This document shows, piece after piece, positions 21,749-28,683 of a stretch of DNA of 28,683 bases (positions are counted from its first letter, which is position 1; every line of letters begins with the position of its first letter). This DNA is from a virus. The position numbers were made by a program, and so were the translations under genes. The stretch spans positions 1 through 28,683 of IMG/VR virus record IMGVR_UViG_3300043399_000730, one strand, 5' to 3'. The notes beneath the pieces were generated by a model. The model saw only the letters and a list, made by a program, of their open reading frames with translations, did no database searches and had not been told where the DNA came from.

Positions 21749-22950
21749 TAATCGCCCTCCTTAATAAGCGTTGTAGGATTATTTACCTGGTCAACACCAA
21801 TAACGACTAAGTTTATTTTCCGTTCTTGATAGTCTTTTAGATAAAACATGTGCGGCATTAGCACACGCTCAATTTCGCTGTGAATAGCGCGGGCACCTGT
21901 GCCAAAATCCAAACTACGCTGTGCAATGAGTTCAAGTGCTTCGGGTGTAAATTCTAATTCGATTTCATCCGCAGCAAATAGATACTTGTACTGCTTGATA
22001 ATGCTGTTTTTGGTGTCAGTCATTACGTGGATAAGATCATCAATAGTAAGTTTATCCAAACTAACCCAACTTGGAAAACGCCCTACAAACTCAGGAATTA
22101 GTCCAAACTTTACCAAGTCATCAGGTACAACATCTACCAGTGATGCTTCGCCCTTGTTTACCGACGTTGATGTAAACCCTAGCGTGGTATTGTACTTGCG
22201 CTTTTTAACTACATCTTCTAAGCCAACAAATGCGCCGCCGGCGATAAACAAAATATTCCTGGTATCAATTTCAACCATTTCGCCGCCCGGGTGTTTGCGG
22301 CCACCTTGTGCTGGTACACGGCAAACAGTACCTTCGACCATTTTTAGCAAGGCTTGTTGCACACCCTCGCCAGACACATCACGAGTAATACTTGCGGATT
22401 CACTCTTACGACTAATCTTATCAATTTCATCAACAAACACAATACCGCGTTGACATTTTTGTACATCGCCGCCAGCGGCTGCAAGTAGTCTGACAATTAA
22501 ACTTTCAACATCATCGCCGACATACCCTGCTTCTGTAACCGATGTTGCATCAGCAATAGCAAACGGTACATCTAGGTATTTGGCCACGCTGCGAGCAAGT
22601 AATGTCTTGCCACAGCCGGTCGGGCCTAACATTAGAATATTAGCCTTGTCGATTTCTAAATCGTTACCCGAATAAGCAATACGTTTGTAATGATTTGCAA
22701 TAGCCACACTAAGAACTGTTTTAGCACGATCTTGACCGATCACATATTGATCAAGGTATGCTTTTAGTTCTCGTGGATCAATATCACTAGATCCTTTGGC
22801 TTTATCCGGGACGTCATCTTGCAGCAAACTATCACATAGTTCAACACACTCATTGCAAATAGCAACATCGTTGCCTACAATAAGTTTCTTAACTTCGTCC
22901 TTACTTTTACCACAAAAACTACATTCGTTGTATTCGTTGATATCGCTCAT
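21748..22950 (-). CDS. clpX: ClpX AAA+ unfoldase
   Basis: A 400-residue ATPase, slightly shorter than bacterial ClpX (about 420). The N-terminal zinc finger has C10, C13, C32 and C35. The Walker A motif GPTGCGKT is at 109-116, Walker B VFVDEID at 171-177, pore-1 loop GYVG at 142-145, and RKH loop at 218-220. The ClpP-docking tripeptide is LGF (257-259), as in many Gram-positive and actinobacterial ClpX. All parts needed to unfold proteins and feed them to ClpP are present. The start overlaps the upstream gene by one base (TAATG). It likely partners with one or both phage ClpPs, or recruits host ClpP. A possible role is selective destruction of host proteins or of phage assembly intermediates. 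Confidence 0.97.
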   Translation of the reverse strand: MSDINEYNECSFCGKSKDEVKKLIVGNDVAICNECVELCDSLLQDDVPDKAKGSSDIDPRELKAYLDQYVIGQDRAKTVLSVAIANHYKRIAYSGNDLEIDKANILMLGPTGCGKTLLARSVAKYLDVPFAIADATSVTEAGYVGDDVESLIVRLLAAAGGDVQKCQRGIVFVDEIDKISRKSESASITRDVSGEGVQQALLKMVEGTVCRVPAQGGRKHPGGEMVEIDTRNILFIAGGAFVGLEDVVKKRKYNTTLGFTSTSVNKGEASLVDVVPDDLVKFGLIPEFVGRFPSWVSLDKLTIDDLIHVMTDTKNSIIKQYKYLFAADEIELEFTPEALELIAQRSLDFGTGARAIHSEIERVLMPHMFYLKDYQERKINLVVIGVDQVNNPTTLIKEGD

Positions 22951-24422
22951 TAATTGCCTATATTTTTATTTGTTGCTCGAAGACGCTGTTCGATTTGATC
23001 TCGTTCAGCATCATTTAATAAATCTGGATCGTACTCGCCTGATGAAATCTTGTTGATCAAGTAGTCAATGTAATTATCATCGTAAGCATACGAGAACGCA
23101 GAGTTTCTGTCAACTTCAATCCAATGTGTTCCATTCCATTTGTACACACGATTGGGTAACATATCTACGCGAATAAATGAGTCACCCTTTTTTGGATTGT
23201 TTGGAAATGTGTTGCCAAAACTAACCGACGGCTCATTCCAGGGTAAATGATCAATTAACCCCTGTTCAAACAAACGCTCTTGATGCTTAATTGTTTCGTC
23301 GGGGTGTGCGTTTTTCCAATTGCGGCGGGCTTGTTTTTCAAGTGCATCAGGATCTAACTTATAATCGCCTGGACGTTCTAAGTCGCCTGTTTCGTCGATA
23401 ACTCGCTGTGCCCAAGTTTCTTCGTTTTCTAGCACAGGAATATCTAAGTCTTCGGGTTCAACAGTTTCAACAACTTCTTGCGCAACTGGTTCTTCGAATA
23501 CTTCGGTTTCGGGTTCACGTTCTACTTCAGCAAGTAAAGCATTGGCTTCAGCAGCCCGAGCGTCTTCGTCCCAAACTGCGTTCTTTACTGATTCACGAAT
23601 GTCCTCAATCGAGGGTGGTGCTTTTTTTATGGGATTGGCAGTCTCCTCTGCCGCGGGCTCCTTAAGGCCTCGCTCCCATTTTAAACTTTCTGTTGATGCT
23701 AACAGCATCATAACTGCCAGTGGGTCAAATACAAAAACTAATAAAATAATAACCCAGCGTACTGCTTTTTCTAAGAGGTTTGTATCGGGGCTGTCCCCGT
23801 AGATGAGAGCCGCAATATACTTAACGGGTCCAACTTCCGCTTCCACTTTGCGTTGCTCGGCTGCAATTGGGGCTCGTTCTTCTTGGAGTTTTGAGATTGC
23901 GGTTTGCGCTTGCTCAATTTCTCTGGTAAGGGCTGCTCGATCTCGGGCTTGGGCTCGACGTATGGCAACGGCTTTGTCAGCACCTTGCTCATTAGTTGAT
24001 CGTCCCATTGTTTCATTAACTGCGGCATCAAGCTGGGCAAGATTCGCTCTAGCGGCTTTGATGTTGTCTTTTTGTGTGTTGATTTTTTCATCGTACAATG
24101 ATACCTTGGCAGCAATATCACCACTTGGTACTGCTTGATCCAAGTGTGCTTTGGATAAAAATCCAAAAATACCCATACTAGTTAGCAGCATTAAACCCAT
24201 AACTGCTGGTACTAAGTATGCCTTCATTGTGCGTTTACATTGGTGCCAGTATTCGTGTAGCCATACAGTAACAACCAACTTGGCAATTTCCAAGATGGAG
24301 CCCATAATAACAATTGGAACTACAGCCGCAGCGAAAATAGCGGCTAAGCCTGCTATAGAATAAAAAGCGGCTACCACACTTAACGATAACGCAACGAATA
24401 AAGTTAAGTAACTTAAGAACAT
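22950..24422 (-). CDS. Membrane protein with coiled coil and acidic linker
   Basis: A 490-residue protein. The N-terminus has hydrophobic segments at about 3-20, 23-50 and 70-90 (VPAVMGLMLLTSMGIFGFLS), then a coiled coil (about 105-195, rich in A, Q, E and K), another membrane segment at about 223-245 (WVIILLVFVFDPLAVMMLLA), a long acidic linker (EPETEVFEEPVAQEVVE), and a globular end with YKWNGTHWIEVD. The N-terminal FLSYLTLF...IMGSILEIAKL resembles a conserved hypothetical membrane protein I remember from T4-like cyanophages and other large aquatic phages. The W-N-G-T-H-W motif near the end is a small domain often appended to phage proteins. Function unknown; the coiled coil between membrane segments suggests a periplasmic or cytoplasmic bridge. 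Confidence 0.75.
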   Translation of the reverse strand: MFLSYLTLFVALSLSVVAAFYSIAGLAAIFAAAVVPIVIMGSILEIAKLVVTVWLHEYWHQCKRTMKAYLVPAVMGLMLLTSMGIFGFLSKAHLDQAVPSGDIAAKVSLYDEKINTQKDNIKAARANLAQLDAAVNETMGRSTNEQGADKAVAIRRAQARDRAALTREIEQAQTAISKLQEERAPIAAEQRKVEAEVGPVKYIAALIYGDSPDTNLLEKAVRWVIILLVFVFDPLAVMMLLASTESLKWERGLKEPAAEETANPIKKAPPSIEDIRESVKNAVWDEDARAAEANALLAEVEREPETEVFEEPVAQEVVETVEPEDLDIPVLENEETWAQRVIDETGDLERPGDYKLDPDALEKQARRNWKNAHPDETIKHQERLFEQGLIDHLPWNEPSVSFGNTFPNNPKKGDSFIRVDMLPNRVYKWNGTHWIEVDRNSAFSYAYDDNYIDYLINKISSGEYDPDLLNDAERDQIEQRLRATNKNIGN

Positions 24423-24428
24423 AGAGTA

Positions 24429-24689
24429 TTATTTAGTGGTTTTTACGTCACCGGGTAAAGCGTATTTTAGTTTTACCCAAGTAGCAAACTGTGGATCTGG
24501 CACATCAAACCATACAGGTACGGATTTCATTGTGTAGCCAGGAGCTGTCGTCCAAACGGCGTTACGCTCTAGTTTTTTACGCACATGGTTTTGACCACGC
24601 CATTTGCCTGTGCCAAACCAAGTGTTGGCTTCACGTATTACGCTATACCATTGTTCGGTAGTTTGAAGTTCAATTATAATTCTGTGCAT
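24429..24689 (-). CDS. Small unknown protein, probably leaderless message
   Basis: An 86-residue basic protein (MHRIIIELQTTEQWYSVIRE..., ending LKYALPGDVKTTK) with five tryptophans and a central KWRGQNHVRKKLER segment. Not recognised. The ATG at 24689 lies seven bases after a clear -10 box, so the message would start at or next to the start codon; no ribosome-binding site is possible. A palindrome covers the -10 box and start codon. The next gene begins six bases after its stop. Confidence 0.62.
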   Translation of the reverse strand: MHRIIIELQTTEQWYSVIREANTWFGTGKWRGQNHVRKKLERNAVWTTAPGYTMKSVPVWFDVPDPQFATWVKLKYALPGDVKTTK

Positions 24690-24705
24690 ACGTCAATTAT
24701 GCACA
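24683..24705. promoter_or_regulatory. Palindrome across -10 box and start codon
   Basis: TGTGCAT-acgtcaatt-ATGCACA is a 7-9-7 inverted repeat. One arm contains the start codon at 24687-24689 and the other touches the -10 box (24696-24701). A repressor bound here would block transcription. Confidence 0.5.
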
Positions 24706-24724
24706 CAATTGTAGCAAATGTCAA
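24696..24724 (-). promoter_or_regulatory. Sigma70-type promoter
   Basis: TTGACA (24719-24724), 17-base spacer, CATAAT (24696-24701) on the minus strand. The expected transcription start coincides with the A of the ATG at 24689. Confidence 0.75.
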
Positions 24725-24740
24725 ACTTGACTATACCTTT

Positions 24741-25085
24741 TTATTTGTCAGCAAGTTGTTCTATCTGTTCAATCGCTTCAGGTGTTGCCTCTTCTGCTAC
24801 ACCTTGTGAATATTCTGGGTAGTTGATGACACCTGGGTTGTGTTTTAGATACGCATTACGTCTAACTTGCGAACCGTGTAAAACTTTTGTTTCGCTGCCA
24901 TATCCGTGGCCACTGTGGAAACTTTTAGCACGATATTCATCAGGGAAATTAATAGCAATAGGTTTATCACCTTGAATCAAGTTCCAACCATTTGGGTCAA
25001 TTTGTTTTAACGGATTCTCGTTGCCTTCCGCCACACCTTGGTCGGCAGAATTAATTAAATCAATATATTCACGTAGCGTTTTCAT
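24741..25085 (-). CDS. Candidate internal head protein with capsid-targeting leader
   Basis: A 114-residue protein starting MKTLREYIDLINSADQGVAE, very like the T4 internal-protein leader MKTYQEFIAEA. The leader is an acidic amphipathic helix ending in VAE/G (residues 18-21), compatible with prohead-protease cleavage after a Glu. A second copy of the motif, QGVAEE, is at 94-99, so the C-terminal tail could also be cut off. The core has a mixed charge with GHGYGSETK. In T4 such proteins are packed inside the head and injected with DNA to counter host defences. The call is by analogy of the leader only; no core domain is recognised. AGG lies upstream of the ATG at 25085. Confidence 0.6.
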   Translation of the reverse strand: MKTLREYIDLINSADQGVAEGNENPLKQIDPNGWNLIQGDKPIAINFPDEYRAKSFHSGHGYGSETKVLHGSQVRRNAYLKHNPGVINYPEYSQGVAEEATPEAIEQIEQLADK

Positions 25086-25105
25086 AGTAATATTTACCTA
25101 AAATA

Positions 25106-25113
25106 TATAAATA
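25106..25113 (+). promoter_or_regulatory. T4-type late promoter box TATAAATA
   Basis: Exact late consensus on the plus strand, 62 bases before the start of the endonuclease gene. In T4 several homing endonuclease genes have late promoters. The surrounding 89-base gap is AT-rich, so chance cannot be excluded. Confidence 0.5.
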
Positions 25114-25174
25114 TAAGTGTAGTTCGCGATATGGGGATATCCAACTACTCTAATGCTTATAGGAGCACCAGCAA

Positions 25175-25873
25175 ATGTATTTACAAAATAATATCCCATA
25201 CACTTATTTCATTCAATGGTCAAGCACTGGCATGAAATACTATGGTGTCAGATACGCAAAAAATTGTAATCCATTAGATTTATGGAAAACATACTTTACT
25301 TCAAGTTCAACTGTAACAAAATATGTTCAAGAATATGGCAATCCAGATATTATCCAAATAAGAAAAACATTTAGCAATACAGACCAAGCACGATTATGGG
25401 AACATAAAGTTCTTAAAAGATTAAAAGTTATAATCCGCGATGATTATCTAAACAAATCTGATAGTAAATCGATAGATCCTCGAGCATCATCAAAAGCCAG
25501 AACCGGAGTTCCTCCCGGAAATAAAGGCAAACCACAATCGGATTATATCAAAAACAAAAAGAGAAAACCTAAGCCTCTTGTTACTTGTCCACATTGTAAT
25601 AAAGTCGGTGGAATCTCTGCAATGTATCGTTTTCATTTTGACAAATGTGGAACTAAAATGCCGTCAACAACTCTTGATAAACTTAAAACAAGTAATCAAA
25701 AGAAAGCAAATAGACCTATTGTTGCAGAAATTAAACGACTAAAAAAATCTATGCCAGAATCAGTAACTAAACTTGTCGGACTCCGTCCTGGATGGTATCA
25801 ATTGTCAGACACACAATTAGAAAATTATTTGTCATCTCTAAAGGTCTTGAACCTAGGGAATCTTAACGAGTAA
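25175..25873 (+). CDS. GIY-YIG-type homing endonuclease, free-standing
   Basis: A 232-residue protein. The N-terminal YTYFIQW...KYYGVRYA (Y11, I13; Y22, Y23, G24; R26) and E76 in LWEHKVL give the GIY-YIG catalytic pattern (Tyr, Tyr, Arg, Glu). A C2HC zinc finger follows: C138, C141, H154 and C158 (CPHC...HFDKC). The rest is lysine-rich with RARTGVPPGNKGKP-like DNA-binding segments, as in modular homing endonucleases. These enzymes cut intron-less or endonuclease-less alleles so that the gene spreads. It is opposite in strand to its neighbours and very AT-rich, which supports recent entry. The ATG has AGGAG about nine bases upstream. The last 49 bases overlap the end of the ligase gene. Confidence 0.82.
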   Translation: MYLQNNIPYTYFIQWSSTGMKYYGVRYAKNCNPLDLWKTYFTSSSTVTKYVQEYGNPDIIQIRKTFSNTDQARLWEHKVLKRLKVIIRDDYLNKSDSKSIDPRASSKARTGVPPGNKGKPQSDYIKNKKRKPKPLVTCPHCNKVGGISAMYRFHFDKCGTKMPSTTLDKLKTSNQKKANRPIVAEIKRLKKSMPESVTKLVGLRPGWYQLSDTQLENYLSSLKVLNLGNLNE

Positions 25874-27201
25874 TTTCCATCTTGGTTTTGTGTTACTGCG
25901 TCAGCCAAAATAACTACCGTTTGCCCAATAACAATATCACGGTTTGCCCAATAATCATTACGCTGGGCATCAGTAAGCCCTGACCCAACATTACAACGAA
26001 TAAATCTTTCATTATCTATTCCTTCGCATATCAACGCCCCAAGTTTGCCTGTATTTTTACCAGTACCTTCTTCAACACCAACAACTTTAAGATCATAATC
26101 ATGCACAGGTTTATATTTCATCCAAAAACTGCTGCGGCGACACTCATATGGTGCGTCAATGTCTTTGATCATAATGCCTTCAAAGCCTTGTGCTACTGCT
26201 TCTTCAGCATAGCGTTGCATTTGGTCTTTGCCTTCGGCAGTATCCAAATCAACGTCAAGACCATTCATAATACGCAAACAATCACTTTCTACAAGCCCGG
26301 TTGCAACACGGCGTAGATATTCAAGTCTCTTACTTTGTTGTGCATTGTAGTGTCCCTCTTCGAAACTATCTAGCGGAATCACGTCAAAGATATGATATAC
26401 CATGCCTTCGGTTTGGGCATCAGACTTGCGATGTGCCTGACGCATTAGTGTTTGGAAACTTTCACCGACAATCTCTCCGTCGAGCACAAAGCGGCCACCC
26501 ATGCCTACACCATATTGAAATGCTGGACGAGTATTCTCAATGGCTTCTCGAATATGCGGAAAATTTTCAAAGACTTTGCCATTGCGACTGTATAATGTGC
26601 AATTGTTTCCATTGACCACGGCTAGCACACGAACACCGTCGAGTTTGACTTCGAGACGCTTCTTACCTGTCATCTTACTTGGGTGATCGTTGGAATCTTG
26701 TGCGAGTTGGCATGTAAAAACTGGAATCTTCCATTCCGAGTTCTTTAGTACTTTGTTAAGTGTTTTTTCGCTGACACCACAGCGCAGGTCTTTGATTAGC
26801 ACACGGCGACACATACCATTCCATTGTACAGAATCAAAACGCTGACTCATTGCTTCGATTGCAGCCCGAGCATTGCCACCGGTGACGCTGCGAGTGCGTA
26901 GTGCTTCAACCATGCCCCAGAACGCAGGCCACGGGTTTTCTTTGTGTTCGAGTCCCTCAGTTTCAGGAACTTGGCGTACACCGTAAACAAAAAATGGATT
27001 ATATGCTAGGTAGCAGTTGTACAAGAAACACTGGGCGTTGGAACTCCCTAGTCGTGCTGCCACAAGTGCTTTTTCAATTACTGCTTCCTTGTGGGTGCGA
27101 CTATCTGAACTTTCCAAATCGCGAATCCAGTCTGCTGCCACCTTTAATCCATTAAATTGTTCGCCTAGATATTTTTCTAGTACAGTATTATTTACAGTCA
27201 T
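25825..27201 (-). CDS. ATP-dependent DNA ligase, T4 gp30-like
   Basis: A 458-residue ligase, close to T4 gp30 (487). Motif I EVKLDGVR has the adenylated K186; motif III is LDGEIVGE, motif IV EGIMIKD, and motif V WMKYKP; an N-terminal helical domain of about 170 residues precedes the catalytic core. It seals nicks using ATP during phage replication. The ATG at 27201 overlaps the stop of the 43-residue protein by four bases. The strong promoter at 27361-27389 lies before that small gene, so the ligase is the second gene of this unit. A probable homing endonuclease gene sits directly at its 3' end on the other strand. Confidence 0.94.
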   Translation of the reverse strand: MTVNNTVLEKYLGEQFNGLKVAADWIRDLESSDSRTHKEAVIEKALVAARLGSSNAQCFLYNCYLAYNPFFVYGVRQVPETEGLEHKENPWPAFWGMVEALRTRSVTGGNARAAIEAMSQRFDSVQWNGMCRRVLIKDLRCGVSEKTLNKVLKNSEWKIPVFTCQLAQDSNDHPSKMTGKKRLEVKLDGVRVLAVVNGNNCTLYSRNGKVFENFPHIREAIENTRPAFQYGVGMGGRFVLDGEIVGESFQTLMRQAHRKSDAQTEGMVYHIFDVIPLDSFEEGHYNAQQSKRLEYLRRVATGLVESDCLRIMNGLDVDLDTAEGKDQMQRYAEEAVAQGFEGIMIKDIDAPYECRRSSFWMKYKPVHDYDLKVVGVEEGTGKNTGKLGALICEGIDNERFIRCNVGSGLTDAQRNDYWANRDIVIGQTVVILADAVTQNQDGNYSLRFPRFKTFRDDK

Positions 27202-27329
27202 GATTGTTGATTAATAGTAATGCTTTTAACATACGCCTGTTCCATTGCTTCAACCCAGGCCCAAAATTCCACATCCTCGGGATAAATCTTGTTGTATTCT
27301 TCGCAGTCGATTAATTCAGATTGAGGCAT
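27198..27329 (-). CDS. 43-residue acidic protein coupled to ligase
   Basis: A small acidic protein, MPQSELIDCEEYNKIYPEDV and then EFWAWVEAMEQAYVKS. It starts about 30 bases after a near-perfect promoter and its TGA overlaps the ligase ATG (ATGA), so translation of ligase is coupled to it. The ribosome-binding site is weak (AGGTG). No family recognised. Confidence 0.65.
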   Translation of the reverse strand: MPQSELIDCEEYNKIYPEDVEFWAWVEAMEQAYVKSITINQQS

Positions 27330-27360
27330 AACAAGCACCTATTGAGTTTACAATAGTGCT

Positions 27361-27389
27361 ATTATAGCAAAAAGGGTATTTTAGGTCAA
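27361..27389 (-). promoter_or_regulatory. Strong sigma70-type promoter
   Basis: TTGACC (27384-27389), 17-base spacer, TATAAT (27361-27366) on the minus strand. The -35 box is part of a perfect 6-1-6 palindrome GTCAAC-c-GTTGAC (27385-27397) and of the stop codon of the preceding gene. Confidence 0.87.
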
Positions 27390-27556
27390 CCGTTGACTAA
27401 ACGGCTACGAATTATGCCAAGTACTTTGTCGTTTCCGTATTGAGCTTTAGCAAGTGCTAGTGCTGCGTTCATTGCAGGTGCAGGAAGCAAATAGGTTATT
27501 TCGGTTAACCCGTTGATGCGTACTCGAATTGTAACTTCTTCCATTTGCTGTGCCAT
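27386..27556 (-). CDS. 56-residue unknown protein
   Basis: A small protein, MAQQMEEVTIRVRINGLTEI followed by an alanine-rich helix (AMNAALALAKAQYGNDKVLG). It starts eight bases after the stop of the virion-protein gene, and its own stop codon overlaps the -35 box of the ligase-operon promoter. No clear ribosome-binding site. The beta-then-helix pattern recalls small phage proteins next to structural genes; no family recognised. Confidence 0.6.
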   Translation of the reverse strand: MAQQMEEVTIRVRINGLTEITYLLPAPAMNAALALAKAQYGNDKVLGIIRSRLVNG

Positions 27557-27564
27557 AATTGTAT

Positions 27565-28683
27565 TTAACTCTTTATAAGTTGATCTAGTGCTTCTTCTTT
27601 GGTGTTCTGGCCACTAGATAATGTTGCTTGTGGTTGTGTGCCGTATTGATCAAACGATAAGTCATCTGCAAGACCAGCATTTTCTAGTCGAGCAATATTG
27701 CGACCTTCGCGCATTGCTGCAACTACACTTTGTCCACCTAACGAGCTTGTATCAGCAATACCTTCAAGATATTGCGCAACACCACCAACACCGGTATCAT
27801 TACCATAGCGGTGTAAGTTTTCAGCAAACTGAATTGCCACAGTATTTGTACCCTTAAGATCACTAAAATTTACCAACGGAACTGCTGTAAATGCCAAATC
27901 AGTGGTAGTTTGTTGACTGATGTTTACTTGCCACTGTGTGCCCCCTCCGGAAACAATAGTTGTGCCACTTGCAACAATTGCAGCGGTAGAATCGTCTGTG
28001 CCAGTTAATACTTGTCCTACTGCAATAGTGCCCGATATAACTTGTGATACAGTCAATGTAGTACCGCTAATTGTGCCAACAAACATAGTTGGACTATCGT
28101 TGTTTTGAATACGTTGTTGGTTAATATATTCTCTAGCAAGTTGATTAGTCCACTCGTCGTTTAATGCATTTGCTTGGTTTACTAACTCTGGGTGATCGGC
28201 TTGTGCTAATCCAACTGCTGTTTCAGCCGCTGGTAAAATACCTTGCATCCACGCTTCTTCAAATGCTTCTTCAAGAGTAGGAGCGTAAAGTGCAGGCGGT
28301 GCAGGATATGTACCTGCTCCCCAAATTCCTGCTGGAATAATAACTTGCCAACCAATTGGCTCTGGATAAGGTTCAGGCGGCGGACCAGGTGGAATAGGTG
28401 GATCGTAAATCGGAACATTATACTCACCGGCACAAAATCTTTGGATTACTTCGTAAAGCCCGATTGATGAATTAGGTGTTGATCCTGTAAAATAATCAAA
28501 ACCACCGGCCGCTTCAATTTGTGCTGTTATGTTAGCCATGTCAGCAATAGGCTTTGCACTATTATAACCGCTAGCGTACCCTAGCATATCGCAAACAACA
28601 TACGTTCCGTTTGATCCGGTTCCTAGTTTTAAACCGTCAACATCGCCGTATTGATCTAACCAAAATTCTTTAACACCAGGTGG
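27565..28683 (-). CDS. Virion structural protein, 5' end beyond window
   Basis: The last 372 residues of a longer protein; the frame stays open to the right edge (before the Met at 28587 come PPGVKEFWLDQYGDVDG and more), so the start is outside. It has a proline-rich stretch (IPPGPPPEPYPEPIG), a segment EEAFEEAWMQGILPAAE, and between about 27880 and 28086 a module of about 69 residues with GTISGTTLTVSQVISGTIAVG, GTTIVSGGGTQW and VNISQQTT. This glycine/threonine-rich beta module is one I have often seen inserted in phage tail-fibre and other virion proteins. Which virion part it belongs to is not clear. Confidence 0.72.
   Translation of the reverse strand, partial: PPGVKEFWLDQYGDVDGLKLGTGSNGTYVVCDMLGYASGYNSAKPIADMANITAQIEAAGGFDYFTGSTPNSSIGLYEVIQRFCAGEYNVPIYDPPIPPGPPPEPYPEPIGWQVIIPAGIWGAGTYPAPPALYAPTLEEAFEEAWMQGILPAAETAVGLAQADHPELVNQANALNDEWTNQLAREYINQQRIQNNDSPTMFVGTISGTTLTVSQVISGTIAVGQVLTGTDDSTAAIVASGTTIVSGGGTQWQVNISQQTTTDLAFTAVPLVNFSDLKGTNTVAIQFAENLHRYGNDTGVGGVAQYLEGIADTSSLGGQSVVAAMREGRNIARLENAGLADDLSFDQYGTQPQATLSSGQNTKEEALDQLIKS

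Noticed and set aside
23771-24166. Open frame of 131 codons on the minus strand in another frame of the membrane/coiled-coil gene
   Set aside because: It is inside a longer gene on the same strand and its product is Lys/Pro/Gln-rich without any recognisable features.

Overview
This window looks like part of the genome of a large tailed bacteriophage (a T4-related myovirus is my inference), not a bacterial chromosome. Genes are tightly packed, with many ATGA/TAATG overlaps and runs of very small membrane proteins. There is an ATP-dependent DNA ligase, a free-standing GIY-YIG endonuclease, a SleB-type cell-wall hydrolase, a virion protein, two proteins with T4-like capsid-targeting N-termini, and two TATAAATA late-promoter-like boxes. 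The host is unknown. GroEL resembles proteobacterial versions and there is a small phasin-like protein, so a polyhydroxyalkanoate-storing proteobacterium is a guess only. No gene-free stretch longer than about 220 bases exists, and I saw no tRNA, rRNA, CRISPR array or insertion sequence.

Layout. 1-2.0 kb: two small leftward operons of short membrane and conserved phage proteins, a SWIM zinc-finger protein and a partial DNA-binding protein, each operon behind an almost perfect sigma70 promoter. 2.0-5.0 kb: a leftward block with an SGNH-type hydrolase, ClpP-1, a twitch-type radical SAM protein and a small unknown. 5.1-6.6 kb: one rightward 523-residue protein with a possible capsid-targeting N-terminus. 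6.6-10.2 kb: leftward ClpP-2, a FlgT-like exported protein, a lipoprotein, a phasin-like protein and a fatty-acid desaturase. 10.3 kb: a rightward EF-hand/coiled-coil/histone-H1-like small protein whose terminator lies inside the end of the convergent UV-damage endonuclease gene. 10.6-14.8 kb: leftward UvdE, an unknown, an amidinotransferase, a 2OG-Fe(II)-type oxygenase and a UDP-sugar dehydrogenase, divergent from a GT10-like glycosyltransferase at 14.8-15.9 kb. 15.9-16.8 kb: candidate lysis pair. 17-18.6 kb: small unknowns and a metallophosphoesterase. 18.6-22.95 kb: clpS, hsp20, groEL, groES, rpsU (bS21) and clpX. 22.95-25.1 kb: membrane/coiled-coil protein, small unknown, candidate internal head protein. 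25.2-27.3 kb: homing-type endonuclease, DNA ligase and a 43-residue protein. 27.4-28.7 kb: a 56-residue protein and the C-terminal part of a virion protein.

How it fits together. The most striking theme is protein quality control: two ClpPs, ClpX, ClpS, GroEL, GroES and Hsp20, plus ribosomal protein bS21, all in one 28.7 kb window. The regulation looks elaborate. The groES promoter carries a perfect 8-5-8 palindrome between its -35 and -10 boxes. The hsp20 leader can fold into a ROSE-like hairpin in which CUU(G)CUU pairs with the AAGGAG ribosome-binding site with one bulged G, the signature of a heat-sensing RNA. At 9.1 kb a promoter -10 box sits in the loop of a terminator-like hairpin, so one sequence could both end the upstream transcript and start the next. 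Functional calls rest on motifs read by eye; no database search or folding program was run.
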